A stretch of 64,000 bases of DNA from Dolosigranulum pigrum ATCC 51524 (GTDB taxonomy: Bacteria; Bacillota; Bacilli; Lactobacillales; Carnobacteriaceae_A): assembly GCF_000245815.1 (NCBI RefSeq), contig NZ_JH601103.1, positions 804,313-868,312 on the forward strand, given 5' to 3'. The position numbers and the translations under genes were made by a program. The notes below the pieces were generated by a model, which was not told the origin of the DNA, ran no database searches, and worked only from the letters and a program-made list of their open reading frames with translations. How positions within the stretch are numbered: the stretch's first letter is position 1; every line of letters begins with the position of its first letter. Positions 1 through 8,657 of this stretch are shown here, in pieces.

Positions 1-1656
1 GTCGAACCTGACTTGACAGTTTCTAAAGAAAAAATTGACGATACGGATGCTGAAATTGAAAGCTTAAAAGATGCCTTCAGCAAGTCAAAAGAAGAACTTC
101 AAGCAATTCGTAAGAAAGCAGAAGAAAGCTTAGGCGAAGAAGAAGCACAAGTTTTTGATGCGCATATTATGGTCTTAGATGATCCAGATTTATTCGATCA
201 GACAAAGAGCGTTATTGAAGAAAATCAAATGAATGCTGAAGCTGCCTTCGAACAAGTGACCGATAATTTTATCCAAATGTTCGAAGCGATGGAAGATAAT
301 CCATATATGCAAGAGAGAGCAGCGGATATTAAAGATGTTCGTAAACGGGTTATTGCTCACTTGCTAAATGTCACTTTACCAAATCCGTCTACAATTGACA
401 AAGAAGTTATTGTCATTGCTGAAGACTTAACACCAAGTGATACAGCTCAGTTGAACAAAGATTACGTAAAAGCCTTTGTAACTGACATTGGTGGCCGTAC
501 ATCTCACTCAGCAATTATGGCGCGATCATTGGAGATCCCAGCTATTGTTGGAGCTGGTGTTGTGACGGAAGAAATTCAAGACGGCACTGATCTACTTGTC
601 GATGGAACGACGGGAGAAGTTATTGTTGATCCGACTGACGAGCAAGTAGCTACTTTTGAAAAAGCAGCTGCCGAGTTTGAAGAGCTAAAAGCGCAGTGGG
701 AAACGTTGAAAGACGAAGAAACTCGTACAAAAGACGGCAAACATGTTGAGTTAGCAGCAAACATCGGAACACCTAAAGATGTCCCAGGCGTCATCGAAAA
801 TGGTGGGGAAGGTGTTGGCTTGTACCGAACAGAATTCTTATACATGGATTCCAACGAGTTGCCAACAGAAGATGAGCAATACGAAGCGTACAAGAAAGTT
901 CTAGAAGCAATGGATGGAAAACCTGTTGTGGTCCGTACAATGGATATTGGTGGGGACAAGGAATTACCTTACCTTGACTTACCGGATGAAATGAATCCGT
1001 TCTTAGGCTACCGAGCGATTCGAATCAGCCTAGAAGAGGACGAGATTTTCCGTACCCAACTTCGTGCATTACTACGCGCATCTACTCACGGAAAATTACG
1101 CATTATGTTCCCGATGATTGCAACCATTCAAGAGTTGCGTGATGCAAAAGCTATTTTGGAAGAAGAACGTCAGAAGCTTGTCGACCAAGATGTTGATGTA
1201 GCGGATGATTTCCAAGTAGGTATTATGATTGAAATTCCAGCGGCAGCCATAATTGCTGATCAACTAGCGAAGGAAGTTGACTTCTTCAGTATTGGAACAA
1301 ATGATTTAATGCAATACACGATGGCAGCTGACCGTATGAACGAACGCGTATCATACTTATACCAACCTTATAACCCTTCATTGTTGCGTTTAATTGATTT
1401 TGTTATTAAAGCAGCACATAAAGAAGGTAAATGGGCTGGTATGTGTGGAGAAGTTGCTGGCGATCAACGTGCTGTACCACTATTGCTTGGTATGGGCTTA
1501 GATGAGTTCTCTATGAGTGCAACCAGTATCTTGAAGACTCGATCACTTCTTTCTAAGTTAGACTCTAAAGAAATGGAAGCTCTAGCTGAGAAAGCATTGA
1601 ATGATTGTGGCACACAAGATGATGTGATTGCGCTCTTAGATGAGTACAACCTTTAA
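1..1656 (+). CDS. ptsI: PTS enzyme I (phosphoenolpyruvate-protein phosphotransferase), 5' end outside window
   Basis: Cytoplasmic first enzyme of the sugar phosphotransferase system: it takes phosphate from PEP onto a histidine and passes it to HPr. The frame is open to base 1 (it begins V-E-P-D-L-T, typical of residues about 24 onward), so roughly the first 20-25 residues lie outside; the TTG at base 13 is not the start. The phospho-histidine motif GGRTSHSAI is encoded near base 490-515. The PEP-binding barrel follows, with GTNDLMQYT and the cysteine-bearing MCGEVAGD segment near the C-terminus. Length fits the usual ~575 residues once the missing part is added. ptsH is expected just upstream. 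A strong terminator closes the unit. Confidence 0.97.
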   Translation, partial: VEPDLTVSKEKIDDTDAEIESLKDAFSKSKEELQAIRKKAEESLGEEEAQVFDAHIMVLDDPDLFDQTKSVIEENQMNAEAAFEQVTDNFIQMFEAMEDNPYMQERAADIKDVRKRVIAHLLNVTLPNPSTIDKEVIVIAEDLTPSDTAQLNKDYVKAFVTDIGGRTSHSAIMARSLEIPAIVGAGVVTEEIQDGTDLLVDGTTGEVIVDPTDEQVATFEKAAAEFEELKAQWETLKDEETRTKDGKHVELAANIGTPKDVPGVIENGGEGVGLYRTEFLYMDSNELPTEDEQYEAYKKVLEAMDGKPVVVRTMDIGGDKELPYLDLPDEMNPFLGYRAIRISLEEDEIFRTQLRALLRASTHGKLRIMFPMIATIQELRDAKAILEEERQKLVDQDVDVADDFQVGIMIEIPAAAIIADQLAKEVDFFSIGTNDLMQYTMAADRMNERVSYLYQPYNPSLLRLIDFVIKAAHKEGKWAGMCGEVAGDQRAVPLLLGMGLDEFSMSATSILKTRSLLSKLDSKEMEALAEKALNDCGTQDDVIALLDEYNL

Positions 1657-1675
1657 TTAAGATAGATTAAAATAA

Positions 1676-1707
1676 GAGAGGGTCAGGTCATTACCTGGCT
1701 CTTTTTT
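1676..1707 (+). terminator. Rho-independent terminator after ptsI
   Basis: A GC-rich stem (arms around AGAGGGTCAGGT and ACCTGGCTCT, some G-U pairs, 4-base loop) is followed by a run of six T. It lies 20 bases after the ptsI stop, so it should end the ptsHI transcript. Confidence 0.9.
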
Positions 1708-1823
1708 GTGCAAATATTGTATCTTAAAAGGAAATTTTAGATTTAGGAATGATATTTATCCATTTATTTGTTACAATGGATAATGAAACGATGAAAGATG
1801 TTTTTTAAAAAAGGAGAATGAAT

Positions 1824-2063
1824 ATGAAAAAGTCTAAATTAGTACCTATTGTTAACCGCTTAGAAGCGATGATTCAAGATGAAACAGGAGAACGTCAAGT
1901 TAGACGGTTTGAAGTTAATGAACGCGAGCGTTGTTTAGTGACATATGATAATGCCCGGGATATGTTTGAGTTGGAAGATCGTACGAATGGTCAAGTGTAT
2001 GAGTTTGATGATATTGATTTTGTGGCTATTGAGATCTTGGAGCTTATTCAACCAACTGAGTAA
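1824..2063 (+). CDS. ykuJ: YkuJ family protein (DUF1797)
   Basis: Small acidic cytoplasmic protein of 79 residues with no established function. It matches the YkuJ/DUF1797 pattern: an N-terminal helix (LVPIVNRLEAM), a central strand region with VRRFEVN and CLVTYDNARDMFELE, and the C-terminal YEFDDIDFVAIEILELIQ that is characteristic of the family. AAGGAG at 1811-1816 is almost touching the ATG at 1818 but is 7 bases from the ATG at 1824, so I place the start at 1824. It stands alone between the ptsI terminator and yqeG, 22 bases upstream of the latter. Confidence 0.85.
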   Translation: MKKSKLVPIVNRLEAMIQDETGERQVRRFEVNERERCLVTYDNARDMFELEDRTNGQVYEFDDIDFVAIEILELIQPTE

Positions 2064-2085
2064 GTACTAGAAATTAGGAGAGACT

Positions 2086-2616
2086 ATGCTAAGTATTTTT
2101 AAACCGACGTGGATGTTGGAATCAGCGTATCATCTACAACCCGACAATTTAAAAGCACGCGGATATAAGGCGATATTGACAGATTTGGACAATACGCTAA
2201 TTGCTTGGGATGATAAGCATTTAACTGAACGTGCACTCGTGTGGATTGATGATTTGCAGTCTAGTGATATTCCGGTCATTGTCATCTCGAATAATACGAA
2301 AGGTCGGGTACATGTGGCTACACAACAACTTGATTCACCTGTGATTGCTTCAGCGAAGAAACCGTTTAAATTTGGGTTAAAACAGGCACTAAACCTAGTG
2401 GATGTACCAAAGTCGGAGATCCTCTTAGTTGGAGATCAAATGATTACAGATGTGATTGGAGCGAATCGGATGGGAATTGATGTGGCTTTGGTAAAACCAC
2501 TTGTTGAATCTGATGCGTGGAATACCAAGTTGAACCGATATATCGAATCCAAAATTTTAAATTACTTAATGAAGAAAAACCCAGAAATGAAATGGAGTCA
2601 ATCATTACATGAGTAA
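2086..2616 (+). CDS. yqeG: YqeG family HAD IIIA-type phosphatase
   Basis: Predicted small HAD-superfamily phosphatase, 176 residues, cytoplasmic. The HAD motifs are all visible: motif I DLDNT with aspartates 33 and 35, motif II SNN at 68-70, lysine 91/92 as motif III, and VGDQ with D122 as motif IV. No cap domain is present, as expected for subclass IIIA. Its natural substrate is not firmly established for Firmicutes. It heads the yqeG-yqeH-yhbY-nadD-yqeK-rsfS cluster and overlaps yqeH by 8 bases, indicating translational coupling with a ribosome-assembly GTPase. Confidence 0.9.
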   Translation: MLSIFKPTWMLESAYHLQPDNLKARGYKAILTDLDNTLIAWDDKHLTERALVWIDDLQSSDIPVIVISNNTKGRVHVATQQLDSPVIASAKKPFKFGLKQALNLVDVPKSEILLVGDQMITDVIGANRMGIDVALVKPLVESDAWNTKLNRYIESKILNYLMKKNPEMKWSQSLHE

Positions 2617-3727
2617 ACATGATGAATTAATTTGTATTGGATGTGGTGCAACCATTCAATCTGACAATAAAGATAAGATGGGCTATGTGCCTGCATCTGC
2701 ACTTGAAAATCGCAACGAAGATGATTTATATTGCAAGCGATGTTTTCGGTTGCGTCATTATAATGAAGTATCAGACGTTGAATTAACGAGCGATGATTTC
2801 TTGAATATGCTAAATAATATTAATGATCAACGGGCGCTAATTGTCAATATAGTTGATATTATCGATTTTAACGGTAGTGTGATTACCGGGATTGAACGTT
2901 TTGCGGGGAATAATCCCGTCATGATTGTGGGCAATAAGGTAGACTTATTGCCAAAATCACTGAAGCATAATCATATCCGACAGTGGCTAACAGAACGTGT
3001 TCATGAACTAGGGTTACGTCCAGTTGACATTTCTTTAATTAGTGCCGTGAAGCGTGATTCAGTTGGACAGTTATTGGATAAGATTGAAAAAATACGTGGG
3101 AACCGTGATGTTTATGTCGTTGGAACCACTAATGTAGGGAAGTCTACTCTAATCAATCAAATTGTAAAACTAGCTACCGACCAAAGAGACCTGATCACTA
3201 CGTCATATATTCCGGGCACAACGCTTGGGAAGATTGAGATTCCGTTAGATGATGGACATGTACTAGTTGATACGCCAGGTATCTTCCAATCAGGACAAAT
3301 GGCGCATGTTTTATCGCACAAAGAAATGAGTATCATTACACCGAAAAAAACGATCAAGCCAGTTACGTATCAGTTAAATGAAAAACAAACATTATTTTTG
3401 GGTGGAGTAGCTCGGTTTGATTATAAAGGTGGAGCCGGTCGTCAATCCTTCGTGGTTTATGCATCGAATGCCCTAGATATTCACCGAACGAAGCTAGAGA
3501 AGGCAGATGCGTTGTATCAGGCACAAAAAGGAAAAATGTTCACACCACCACTTCCAGAAAACGCTGAACATTTACCAGATATGAAGCAGTATCACTTTAA
3601 GTTAGACGGACCGTCTGATATTGTCTTCTCAGGGTTAGGTTGGGTGAAGGTTAATGCATCAAATGTTGATGTATCCGGACATGCCCCTAAAGGAGTCGAC
3701 GTTTTTGTACGAAAACCTATGATCTAA
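2609..3727 (+). CDS. yqeH: Ribosome biogenesis GTPase YqeH
   Basis: Circularly permuted GTPase needed for assembly of the 30S subunit. An N-terminal zinc finger is formed by C9/C12 and C42/C45. The GTPase motifs appear in permuted order: G4 NKVD at 109-112 comes before the P-loop GTTNVGKST at 172-180, and G3 DTPG is at 221-224. The C-terminal ~130 residues form the RNA-binding part. Length of 372 residues is normal. It overlaps yqeG and precedes yhbY, the classic order, but the aroE homologue that separates yqeH and yqeI in Bacillus is absent here. Confidence 0.95.
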   Translation: MSKHDELICIGCGATIQSDNKDKMGYVPASALENRNEDDLYCKRCFRLRHYNEVSDVELTSDDFLNMLNNINDQRALIVNIVDIIDFNGSVITGIERFAGNNPVMIVGNKVDLLPKSLKHNHIRQWLTERVHELGLRPVDISLISAVKRDSVGQLLDKIEKIRGNRDVYVVGTTNVGKSTLINQIVKLATDQRDLITTSYIPGTTLGKIEIPLDDGHVLVDTPGIFQSGQMAHVLSHKEMSIITPKKTIKPVTYQLNEKQTLFLGGVARFDYKGGAGRQSFVVYASNALDIHRTKLEKADALYQAQKGKMFTPPLPENAEHLPDMKQYHFKLDGPSDIVFSGLGWVKVNASNVDVSGHAPKGVDVFVRKPMI

Positions 3728-3780
3728 ACAGATTATGATCGCTACTAGCAAGGGATATAACAAAAGAAAGGACGAGATAC

Positions 3781-4095
3781 ATGGCTTTAAATAAACGACA
3801 AGTAAAATTTTTGAAGAAGAGAGCTCATACCATTGATCCAATCTTTCAAATCGGAAAAAATGGGATGACAGATACAATTCTAAGTGAACTAACCGATGCG
3901 ATCGAAAAACGGGAATTAATTAAAGTGCAGCTACTGCAAAATACATTGGAAACAAATGCGGATGTGAAGACATATATTGAAGAGCATTCACCGATAAAAG
4001 TGATCCAATCAATCGGGAATGTACTCGTGCTCTACAAGTCTTCGTCGAATGAAAATAACCGTTTCATTTCAGATCAAGTACGCAATATACAATAA
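3781..4095 (+). CDS. yhbY: YhbY/YqeI family ribosome assembly RNA-binding protein
   Basis: CRM-domain protein of 104 residues that binds pre-50S RNA. The start MALNKRQVKFLKKRAHTIDP and the downstream QIGKNGMTD stretch containing the GxxG-like RNA-binding loop are diagnostic. A good ribosome-binding site (AAAGGACGAG) precedes the ATG. It lies 53 bases after yqeH and 15 bases before nadD, in the same operon. The C-terminal tail after residue 90 (KSSSNENNRF) is polar and probably disordered. Confidence 0.92.
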   Translation: MALNKRQVKFLKKRAHTIDPIFQIGKNGMTDTILSELTDAIEKRELIKVQLLQNTLETNADVKTYIEEHSPIKVIQSIGNVLVLYKSSSNENNRFISDQVRNIQ

Positions 4096-4110
4096 GGCTG
4101 GGAAGTCATC

Positions 4111-4749
4111 ATGGGAATCACAACAGTAGAGACACAAACTAAAACAGTAGTGACGACGATGGAAAAACCACATAAGCGTGTGGGCATCTTTGGGGGAACA
4201 TTTAATCCGCCGCATTATGCGCACTTAGTTATTGCCCAACACATTCAAGAGGAATTAGAGCTGGATCGTATACATTTTTTGCCTACAGCGGAGCCTAGTC
4301 ATACGAACGGGAAAACGACCATTCCAGCTGATTATCGGGTGGATATGGTGGAACTTGCAATTGAAGATAATCCGAATTTTTGCTTAGACTTAACAGAGGT
4401 TTCGCGGGGAGGTAAGAGTTATACGGTTGAGACGATGCGTGCGCTGACAGAAGCTAATCCTGATGTAGAGTATTATTTCATCATCGGGCAAGATATGGTA
4501 TTGGATTTGCCCACTTGGGATGGAATCGATGAGTTAATGGAATTGGTACAGTTCGTGGCAGCTAAGCGTCCCGGTTACGAAGGAGAAAGTCCATATCCGA
4601 TTATTTGGGTGGATGTACCAGAATTAGCGCTAAGTTCGAGTCTGATCCGCCAACGAGTTAGTGAAGGGAAATCAATTCAATACTTGACCCCTCCACGTGT
4701 GATTGACTATATCAAAACAGAAGGGCTGTACATTCATGACAATAACTGA
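4111..4749 (+). CDS. nadD: Nicotinate-nucleotide adenylyltransferase
   Basis: Joins ATP and nicotinate mononucleotide to make deamido-NAD in the cytoplasm. The nucleotidyltransferase signature GGTFNPPHYAH follows K-R-V-G-I-F near residues 26-41, and the second signature SSSLIRQRV lies close to the C-terminus. About 24 residues precede the conserved core. There is no ribosome-binding site in front of the internal ATG at 4159, while the ATG at 4111 follows AAGGCTGGGAAG, so I keep the longer form; such N-terminal extensions are common in lactic acid bacteria. The 3' end overlaps yqeK. Confidence 0.93.
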   Translation: MGITTVETQTKTVVTTMEKPHKRVGIFGGTFNPPHYAHLVIAQHIQEELELDRIHFLPTAEPSHTNGKTTIPADYRVDMVELAIEDNPNFCLDLTEVSRGGKSYTVETMRALTEANPDVEYYFIIGQDMVLDLPTWDGIDELMELVQFVAAKRPGYEGESPYPIIWVDVPELALSSSLIRQRVSEGKSIQYLTPPRVIDYIKTEGLYIHDNN

Positions 4750-5341
4750 TATAACGTATTCTAATGAATATACCTCTTTTTCGCGTCAACAGCTTGTAGC
4801 AAAAGTAAAGAGTCAGTTAAGTCAGCAACGGTTTGATCATGTCATCCGGGTAGAAAAAACGGCTCTTGAATTGGCTGAACGGTACCATGTTGACCCGCAA
4901 AAAGTAAGTATCGCTGCCTTGCTTCATGATTATGCCAAAGAGCTGAAACAAGAAACCATGCGCGATAAGGTCATTAGCGAGAATTTAAATTTGGAGATGC
5001 TAAATTTTGGTGGAGCTATTTGTCATGGGCCGGTTGGAGCTGTATTTGCACAAAAAGAATTTAATATTCAAGATCAGGATATTTTAAATGCTATCCGTCA
5101 TCATACATGCGGTAGCCAACAAATGAGTGAACTTGAGAAGATTATCTTTATTGCAGATTATATTGAACCTGAGCGACAGGCGCCAACTGCTCCAGTCGCA
5201 CGAGCTTACGCTAAGGAGTCATTGGATAAAGCGTTAGCCTATATTATTACCCAAGAAATTTTATACTTAATTGATCGAGGAATTGCTGTTTATCCAGCAA
5301 CCATCGAAACATATAATGCCTATGCAGTAAAAAATAAATAA
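4736..5341 (+). CDS. yqeK: Bis(5'-nucleosyl)-tetraphosphatase (symmetrical) YqeK, HD domain
   Basis: HD-domain metal-dependent hydrolase; family members split diadenosine tetraphosphate symmetrically into two ADP. The HD pair is in ALLHDYAKEL, the further metal histidines are in CHGPVGA and IRHHTCG, and a late aspartate is in FIADYIEPER. The ATG at 4736 overlaps the last 14 bases of nadD and gives a 201-residue protein of normal size. An in-frame upstream start at 4703 would overlap nadD further and adds nothing conserved. Confidence 0.92.
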   Translation: MTITDITYSNEYTSFSRQQLVAKVKSQLSQQRFDHVIRVEKTALELAERYHVDPQKVSIAALLHDYAKELKQETMRDKVISENLNLEMLNFGGAICHGPVGAVFAQKEFNIQDQDILNAIRHHTCGSQQMSELEKIIFIADYIEPERQAPTAPVARAYAKESLDKALAYIITQEILYLIDRGIAVYPATIETYNAYAVKNK

Positions 5342-5353
5342 GGAGTGAAAGAT

Positions 5354-5710
5354 ATGAGCGATAAAATGACTGAATTACTAGAAATTATTGTAAAAGCAAG
5401 CGATGATAAGCGTTCTGTGGATATCGTGGCACTTGATATGAGTAATATTTCAATTGTGACAGATTATAATGTCATTACTCATGGAAATAGCGAGCGACAA
5501 ATTGGAGCAATTGCCCAAGGGATAGCAGATGCTGGTCAAGAAGCAGGATATGAGCTGAAGCGTATTGAAGGAAAAGGAAGTAGTAACTGGGTGTTGATTG
5601 ATTTCGGTGGTGTCGTAGCGCATGTTTTCTCACAAGATGAACGTGAGTTTTATCAGTTAGAAGATTTATGGGCAGAAGCGGCGACTGTCGATATTAGTGA
5701 TTGGATCTAA
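5354..5710 (+). CDS. rsfS: Ribosome silencing factor RsfS
   Basis: Binds ribosomal protein L14 on the 50S subunit and blocks subunit joining when nutrients are low. The RsfS/DUF143 core is plain: DIVALDMSNISIVTDYNVI, then the GNSERQIGAIA helix, LKRIEGKGSSNWVLIDFG and VVAHVFSQDEREFYQLEDLW. AGGAG at 5341-5345 is spaced correctly for the ATG at 5354, not the GTG at 5345, which overlaps the Shine-Dalgarno itself. The stop is followed after one base by the next gene. Confidence 0.95.
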   Translation: MSDKMTELLEIIVKASDDKRSVDIVALDMSNISIVTDYNVITHGNSERQIGAIAQGIADAGQEAGYELKRIEGKGSSNWVLIDFGGVVAHVFSQDEREFYQLEDLWAEAATVDISDWI

Positions 5711-5711
5711 G

Positions 5712-6440
5712 ATGGTGTATGAACAGTTTGCTCAATTGTATGATGAGTTGATGGACACCTCTTTGTACGCTAAATGGACAACTTATGTGACCGATCATAT
5801 GCCTGTTCCAGGCTCAATTCTAGAATTGGGCTGTGGATCGGGACAACTTGGTATACAACTGGCACAAAAAGGCTATAACGTTACAGGATTAGATGTATCA
5901 ATTGATATGTTAACTTTGGCCCAACAACGGCAACAAGAAATGGGTATTCATTTTCCACTTATTCAGCGTGATATGACTGACTTATCAGGATTTGATCATT
6001 TTTCGGCAGTGATTTCGTTTAATGATTCATTCTGTTATTTGCGCCAGCCAGCTGATTTAAGAGCGGTGCTGAAGCAGAGTTATTATGCATTAAGAGCTGG
6101 TGGAGTGTTAATGTTCGATGTACATTCCGTTCAGAAGATAGAGTCTTTTGCGGATTATTCGTATCATGGTGAAGTGAATGGGCAGCTGTTAGTATGGGAT
6201 AGTTATGCTGGAGAAGAACCGCTGTCTTGCGAACATGATATTCGTATTTTTTTGCAACGAGAAGACGGGTTGTATGAACGATATGATGAGTGTCATTATG
6301 AACGGACATATCCAATAGCGGTATATCAAGAATTACTTGCTGAAGCAGGATTTGTTGATGTTGAAGTTACAGGAGACTTTTTGCCATCTTTATTACCAGA
6401 GGCTGATCGTTGGTTTTTTAAAGCAGTGAAGAAGGGATAA
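5712..6440 (+). CDS. Class I SAM-dependent methyltransferase (YqeM-like)
   Basis: Cytoplasmic methyltransferase of 242 residues; the substrate is unknown. The SAM-binding motif I ELGCGSGQLGIQLA, the acidic end of strand 2 (GLDVSIDML) and motif IV-like AVISFNDSFCYLR are visible. The position matches yqeM of Bacillus, in the same operon between rsfS and ylbM/tmcAL. The ATG at 5712 starts one base after the rsfS stop; the GTG at 5697 lies inside rsfS. Translation is probably coupled to both neighbours. Confidence 0.9.
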   Translation: MVYEQFAQLYDELMDTSLYAKWTTYVTDHMPVPGSILELGCGSGQLGIQLAQKGYNVTGLDVSIDMLTLAQQRQQEMGIHFPLIQRDMTDLSGFDHFSAVISFNDSFCYLRQPADLRAVLKQSYYALRAGGVLMFDVHSVQKIESFADYSYHGEVNGQLLVWDSYAGEEPLSCEHDIRIFLQREDGLYERYDECHYERTYPIAVYQELLAEAGFVDVEVTGDFLPSLLPEADRWFFKAVKKG

Positions 6441-6441
6441 G

Positions 6442-7614
6442 ATGAAGAGTATCGGTGTCATAGCAGAATATAATCCCTTTCACAACGGACATGCTTATCA
6501 GTTAGCGCATATTCGACAACAGTTATCGGCAGATGTTATTGTCGTAGTGATGTCAGGGAATTTTTTGCAACGAGGAGAACCAGCTGCTTATGATAAGTGG
6601 ACACGAGCTACTTGGGCCTTGCAGTCTGGCGCAGATCTGGTCATTGAGTTACCCGTTGCCTACAGTGTGCAGTCGGCTGATTATTTTGCCCAGGGTGGGA
6701 TTCAAATTTTAGAGGCGCTTGGGGTAGCGGGGATTAATTTTGGGGTCGAATCGGGCTCAGCTGCGGAGTTTATAATGGCAGCTGATTGGTTTGTCAATCA
6801 TGAGCAGGAGATTGAAGCGATCCTACAAGAGGAATATTGTGGTGAAAGTTATCCACAAAGACTAGCTGATGCAGTAAGAACACTTCATCCAACATTTCCC
6901 CTTGACATGACCCAGCCCAATAATACTTTAGGCTTCTCTTATTGTAAACAACTTATTAAACAAGCAAGTACTATGACGGTTACTACTCTTGAGCGCAAAG
7001 ATGCTGGGTATCATCAGTCAACTCTTGATCCCCAAAAAGCAATCGCTAGTGCAACAGCGATTAGACAAGGATTAATAACTAATTCTAACCTAGTAGACCG
7101 CTTTCTACCACCGACTGTTGTGCAATCCATTAAGCAGCATCAATTAGCAACGTGGGCTTGCTGGTGGCCGATGTTACAATATCAAATAACCGTTTCTACT
7201 GAAGAACAACTGGCAGCAATCTATGAAATGCCGGCAGGACTTCCTCGGAAATTAAAATATGTTGCCGCTGAGTCGTCAAGCTTTATAGAGTTTGTTGAAG
7301 CGTTGTTAGAAAAACATACGACACGGGTAAAAATTCAGCGGTTATGTCTGTATATATTATTAGAACTGACCGATGATATGATTAAGGAAGTATTTTGTGA
7401 CCCTATCCCACTACATATACTTGGCTTTACATCAGCAGGAAAAAATTTTCTTAATGAGCAAAAGCATCACGTGTCGAATCCATTGTTAGCTAATATCAAT
7501 CAGCAAACAGCTAGTTATTGGGCGCAGGATATTAAAGCAGGAAATATTTACCGCTTAGGGCTGGGCTTGAACGTGCCTAAGCAAGATTTTACAAGACATC
7601 CTGTGATTTTGTAG
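6442..7614 (+). CDS. tmcAL: tRNA(Met) cytidine acetate ligase TmcAL (YlbM)
   Basis: Makes N4-acetylcytidine at the wobble base of elongator tRNA-Met from acetate and ATP. The nucleotidyltransferase HIGH-type motif is in GVIAEYNPFHNGHAYQL at the N-terminus. VVMSGNFLQRGEPA, ERKDAGYHQ and the late SATAIRQGL match the family. At 390 residues it is of normal length. It starts one base after the methyltransferase stop and is the last gene of the yqe cluster. The 5' half is more GC-rich than the 3' half, but I see no frame disruption. Confidence 0.93.
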   Translation: MKSIGVIAEYNPFHNGHAYQLAHIRQQLSADVIVVVMSGNFLQRGEPAAYDKWTRATWALQSGADLVIELPVAYSVQSADYFAQGGIQILEALGVAGINFGVESGSAAEFIMAADWFVNHEQEIEAILQEEYCGESYPQRLADAVRTLHPTFPLDMTQPNNTLGFSYCKQLIKQASTMTVTTLERKDAGYHQSTLDPQKAIASATAIRQGLITNSNLVDRFLPPTVVQSIKQHQLATWACWWPMLQYQITVSTEEQLAAIYEMPAGLPRKLKYVAAESSSFIEFVEALLEKHTTRVKIQRLCLYILLELTDDMIKEVFCDPIPLHILGFTSAGKNFLNEQKHHVSNPLLANINQQTASYWAQDIKAGNIYRLGLGLNVPKQDFTRHPVIL

Positions 7615-7694
7615 TGGATAATACGAGGATGAGGCAGGATATTTTTAGATGATAAATTTTTGATCGAAAAATCTCGCGAATTATCTAGAAAGAG

Positions 7695-7723
7695 TTGACA
7701 TAGTAGGGCATAAGGAGTATAAT
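7695..7723 (+). promoter_or_regulatory. SigA promoter of yceD-rpmF
   Basis: A perfect consensus promoter: TTGACA at 7695-7700, a 17-base spacer and TATAAT at 7718-7723. It lies 75-105 bases upstream of the yceD start and is the best match to the vegetative consensus in the window. This suits constitutive high expression of a ribosomal protein operon. Confidence 0.9.
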
Positions 7724-7801
7724 TGTTAGTGTTGCCTATGTCAGTAACTTATAGTGATTAAGTAGTAAGTGATAAATGATTTAGGCATAGAGGTGATAAT
7801 G

Positions 7802-8365
7802 ATGAAAATCAAATGGGCACTGAATGAATTGAGAGCAAAATTGCATGAAGCCATTAAGTTGGAAGGCGATTTGTCAGAGTTAATCTCCAGTATAAAAGAT
7901 CGCTCAGATCGTATTTTAGATATAGCTGATATTCATATCAATGGATGGTTAATCGTTGATAGTGAAGATGAGTTTACGGTTGATGCGACCTTAACTGTAG
8001 AAATGACGCTACCGTCAACACGTTCACTTGAACCAGTTGATATCACTTATGAAGTGGCGCTCTCAGAAACCTATATCTCGCCAGGCGCTAATGTTGTCGG
8101 AGATAGTCAAGCAGAAGATATGTCGATCGAATTGGACCGAGATATCTTAGATCTTCAGAAGCCAATTGAAGATTCAATTCTTATTTCATTACCTACAAAA
8201 GTACTTACCCAAGACGAGAGAGAATCTCACATTTTCCCACAAGGAGATGATTGGCAAGTGCTAGAGGAAGGAAATGAGAAAGCAACATCATCAATGAATG
8301 AAGACTCTCCATTCTCTGCCTTGAGGGATTTATTCCCGGAAGCAGACGAGGGAGAACGAGAATAG
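7802..8365 (+). CDS. yceD: YceD family protein (DUF177), 23S rRNA accumulation protein-like
   Basis: Acidic cytoplasmic protein of 188 residues. In other bacteria YceD proteins affect 23S rRNA levels and are almost always encoded directly before rpmF, as here. The visible DUF177 elements are an N-terminal MKIKWALNELRAKL, central strands (DIADIHINGWLIVDSEDEF) and an acidic tail rich in D/E. The usual paired cysteines near the middle are missing, as in other Firmicutes versions. Adjacent ATG codons at 7799 and 7802 both follow AGAGGTG; 7802 has the better spacing. Confidence 0.88.
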   Translation: MKIKWALNELRAKLHEAIKLEGDLSELISSIKDRSDRILDIADIHINGWLIVDSEDEFTVDATLTVEMTLPSTRSLEPVDITYEVALSETYISPGANVVGDSQAEDMSIELDRDILDLQKPIEDSILISLPTKVLTQDERESHIFPQGDDWQVLEEGNEKATSSMNEDSPFSALRDLFPEADEGERE

Positions 8366-8389
8366 ATTAACTAAGGAGGTGTACCCACT

Positions 8390-8569
8390 ATGGCAGTACC
8401 AAAGCGACGTACGTCAACAACACGTAAGAGAAAACGCCGTACGCACCTAGGATTGAAATTACCAAACATGAATGAATGCCGTAACTGTGGTGAAATGAAA
8501 CGTAACCACCACGTATGCCCATCATGTGGACACTACGGTGGCGAACAAGTTATCGCAAAAAATGCATAA
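8390..8569 (+). CDS. rpmF: 50S ribosomal protein L32
   Basis: Ribosomal protein L32, 59 residues. The sequence starts MAVPKRRTSTTRKRKRRTHL, followed by a zinc ribbon with C30/C33 and C43/C46 (ECRNCGE and VCPSCGHYGG). This is the zinc-binding form of L32 rather than the cysteine-free paralogue used under zinc limitation. A very strong ribosome-binding site AAGGAGGT lies 7-8 bases upstream. It is co-transcribed with yceD from the consensus promoter at 7695 and ends at a terminator. Confidence 0.98.
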   Translation: MAVPKRRTSTTRKRKRRTHLGLKLPNMNECRNCGEMKRNHHVCPSCGHYGGEQVIAKNA

Positions 8570-8580
8570 TGATACATTTT

Positions 8581-8618
8581 AAAGCAGTCTTTGATGATGT
8601 TCAAAGGTTGCTTTTTTT
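8581..8618 (+). terminator. Terminator after rpmF
   Basis: Fourteen-pair stem (AAAGCAGTCTTTGA with TCAAAGGTTGCTTT, two G-U pairs) with a short loop, followed by seven T, directly after the rpmF stop. A TATAAT-like hexamer sits just behind the T-run at 8621 and may belong to a promoter for the next gene, but I see no convincing -35. Confidence 0.88.
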
Positions 8619-8657
8619 GTTATAATAAATGTACAGTAGTTAGAGAGGTTGAGGAAG

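Noticed and set aside
7625..7690. AT-rich inverted repeat (TTTTTGATCGAAAAA inside TAGAT/ATCTA) after tmcAL as a terminator
   Set aside because: The pairing is mostly A-T with no clean T-run at the end; not convincing as a terminator or as an operator.
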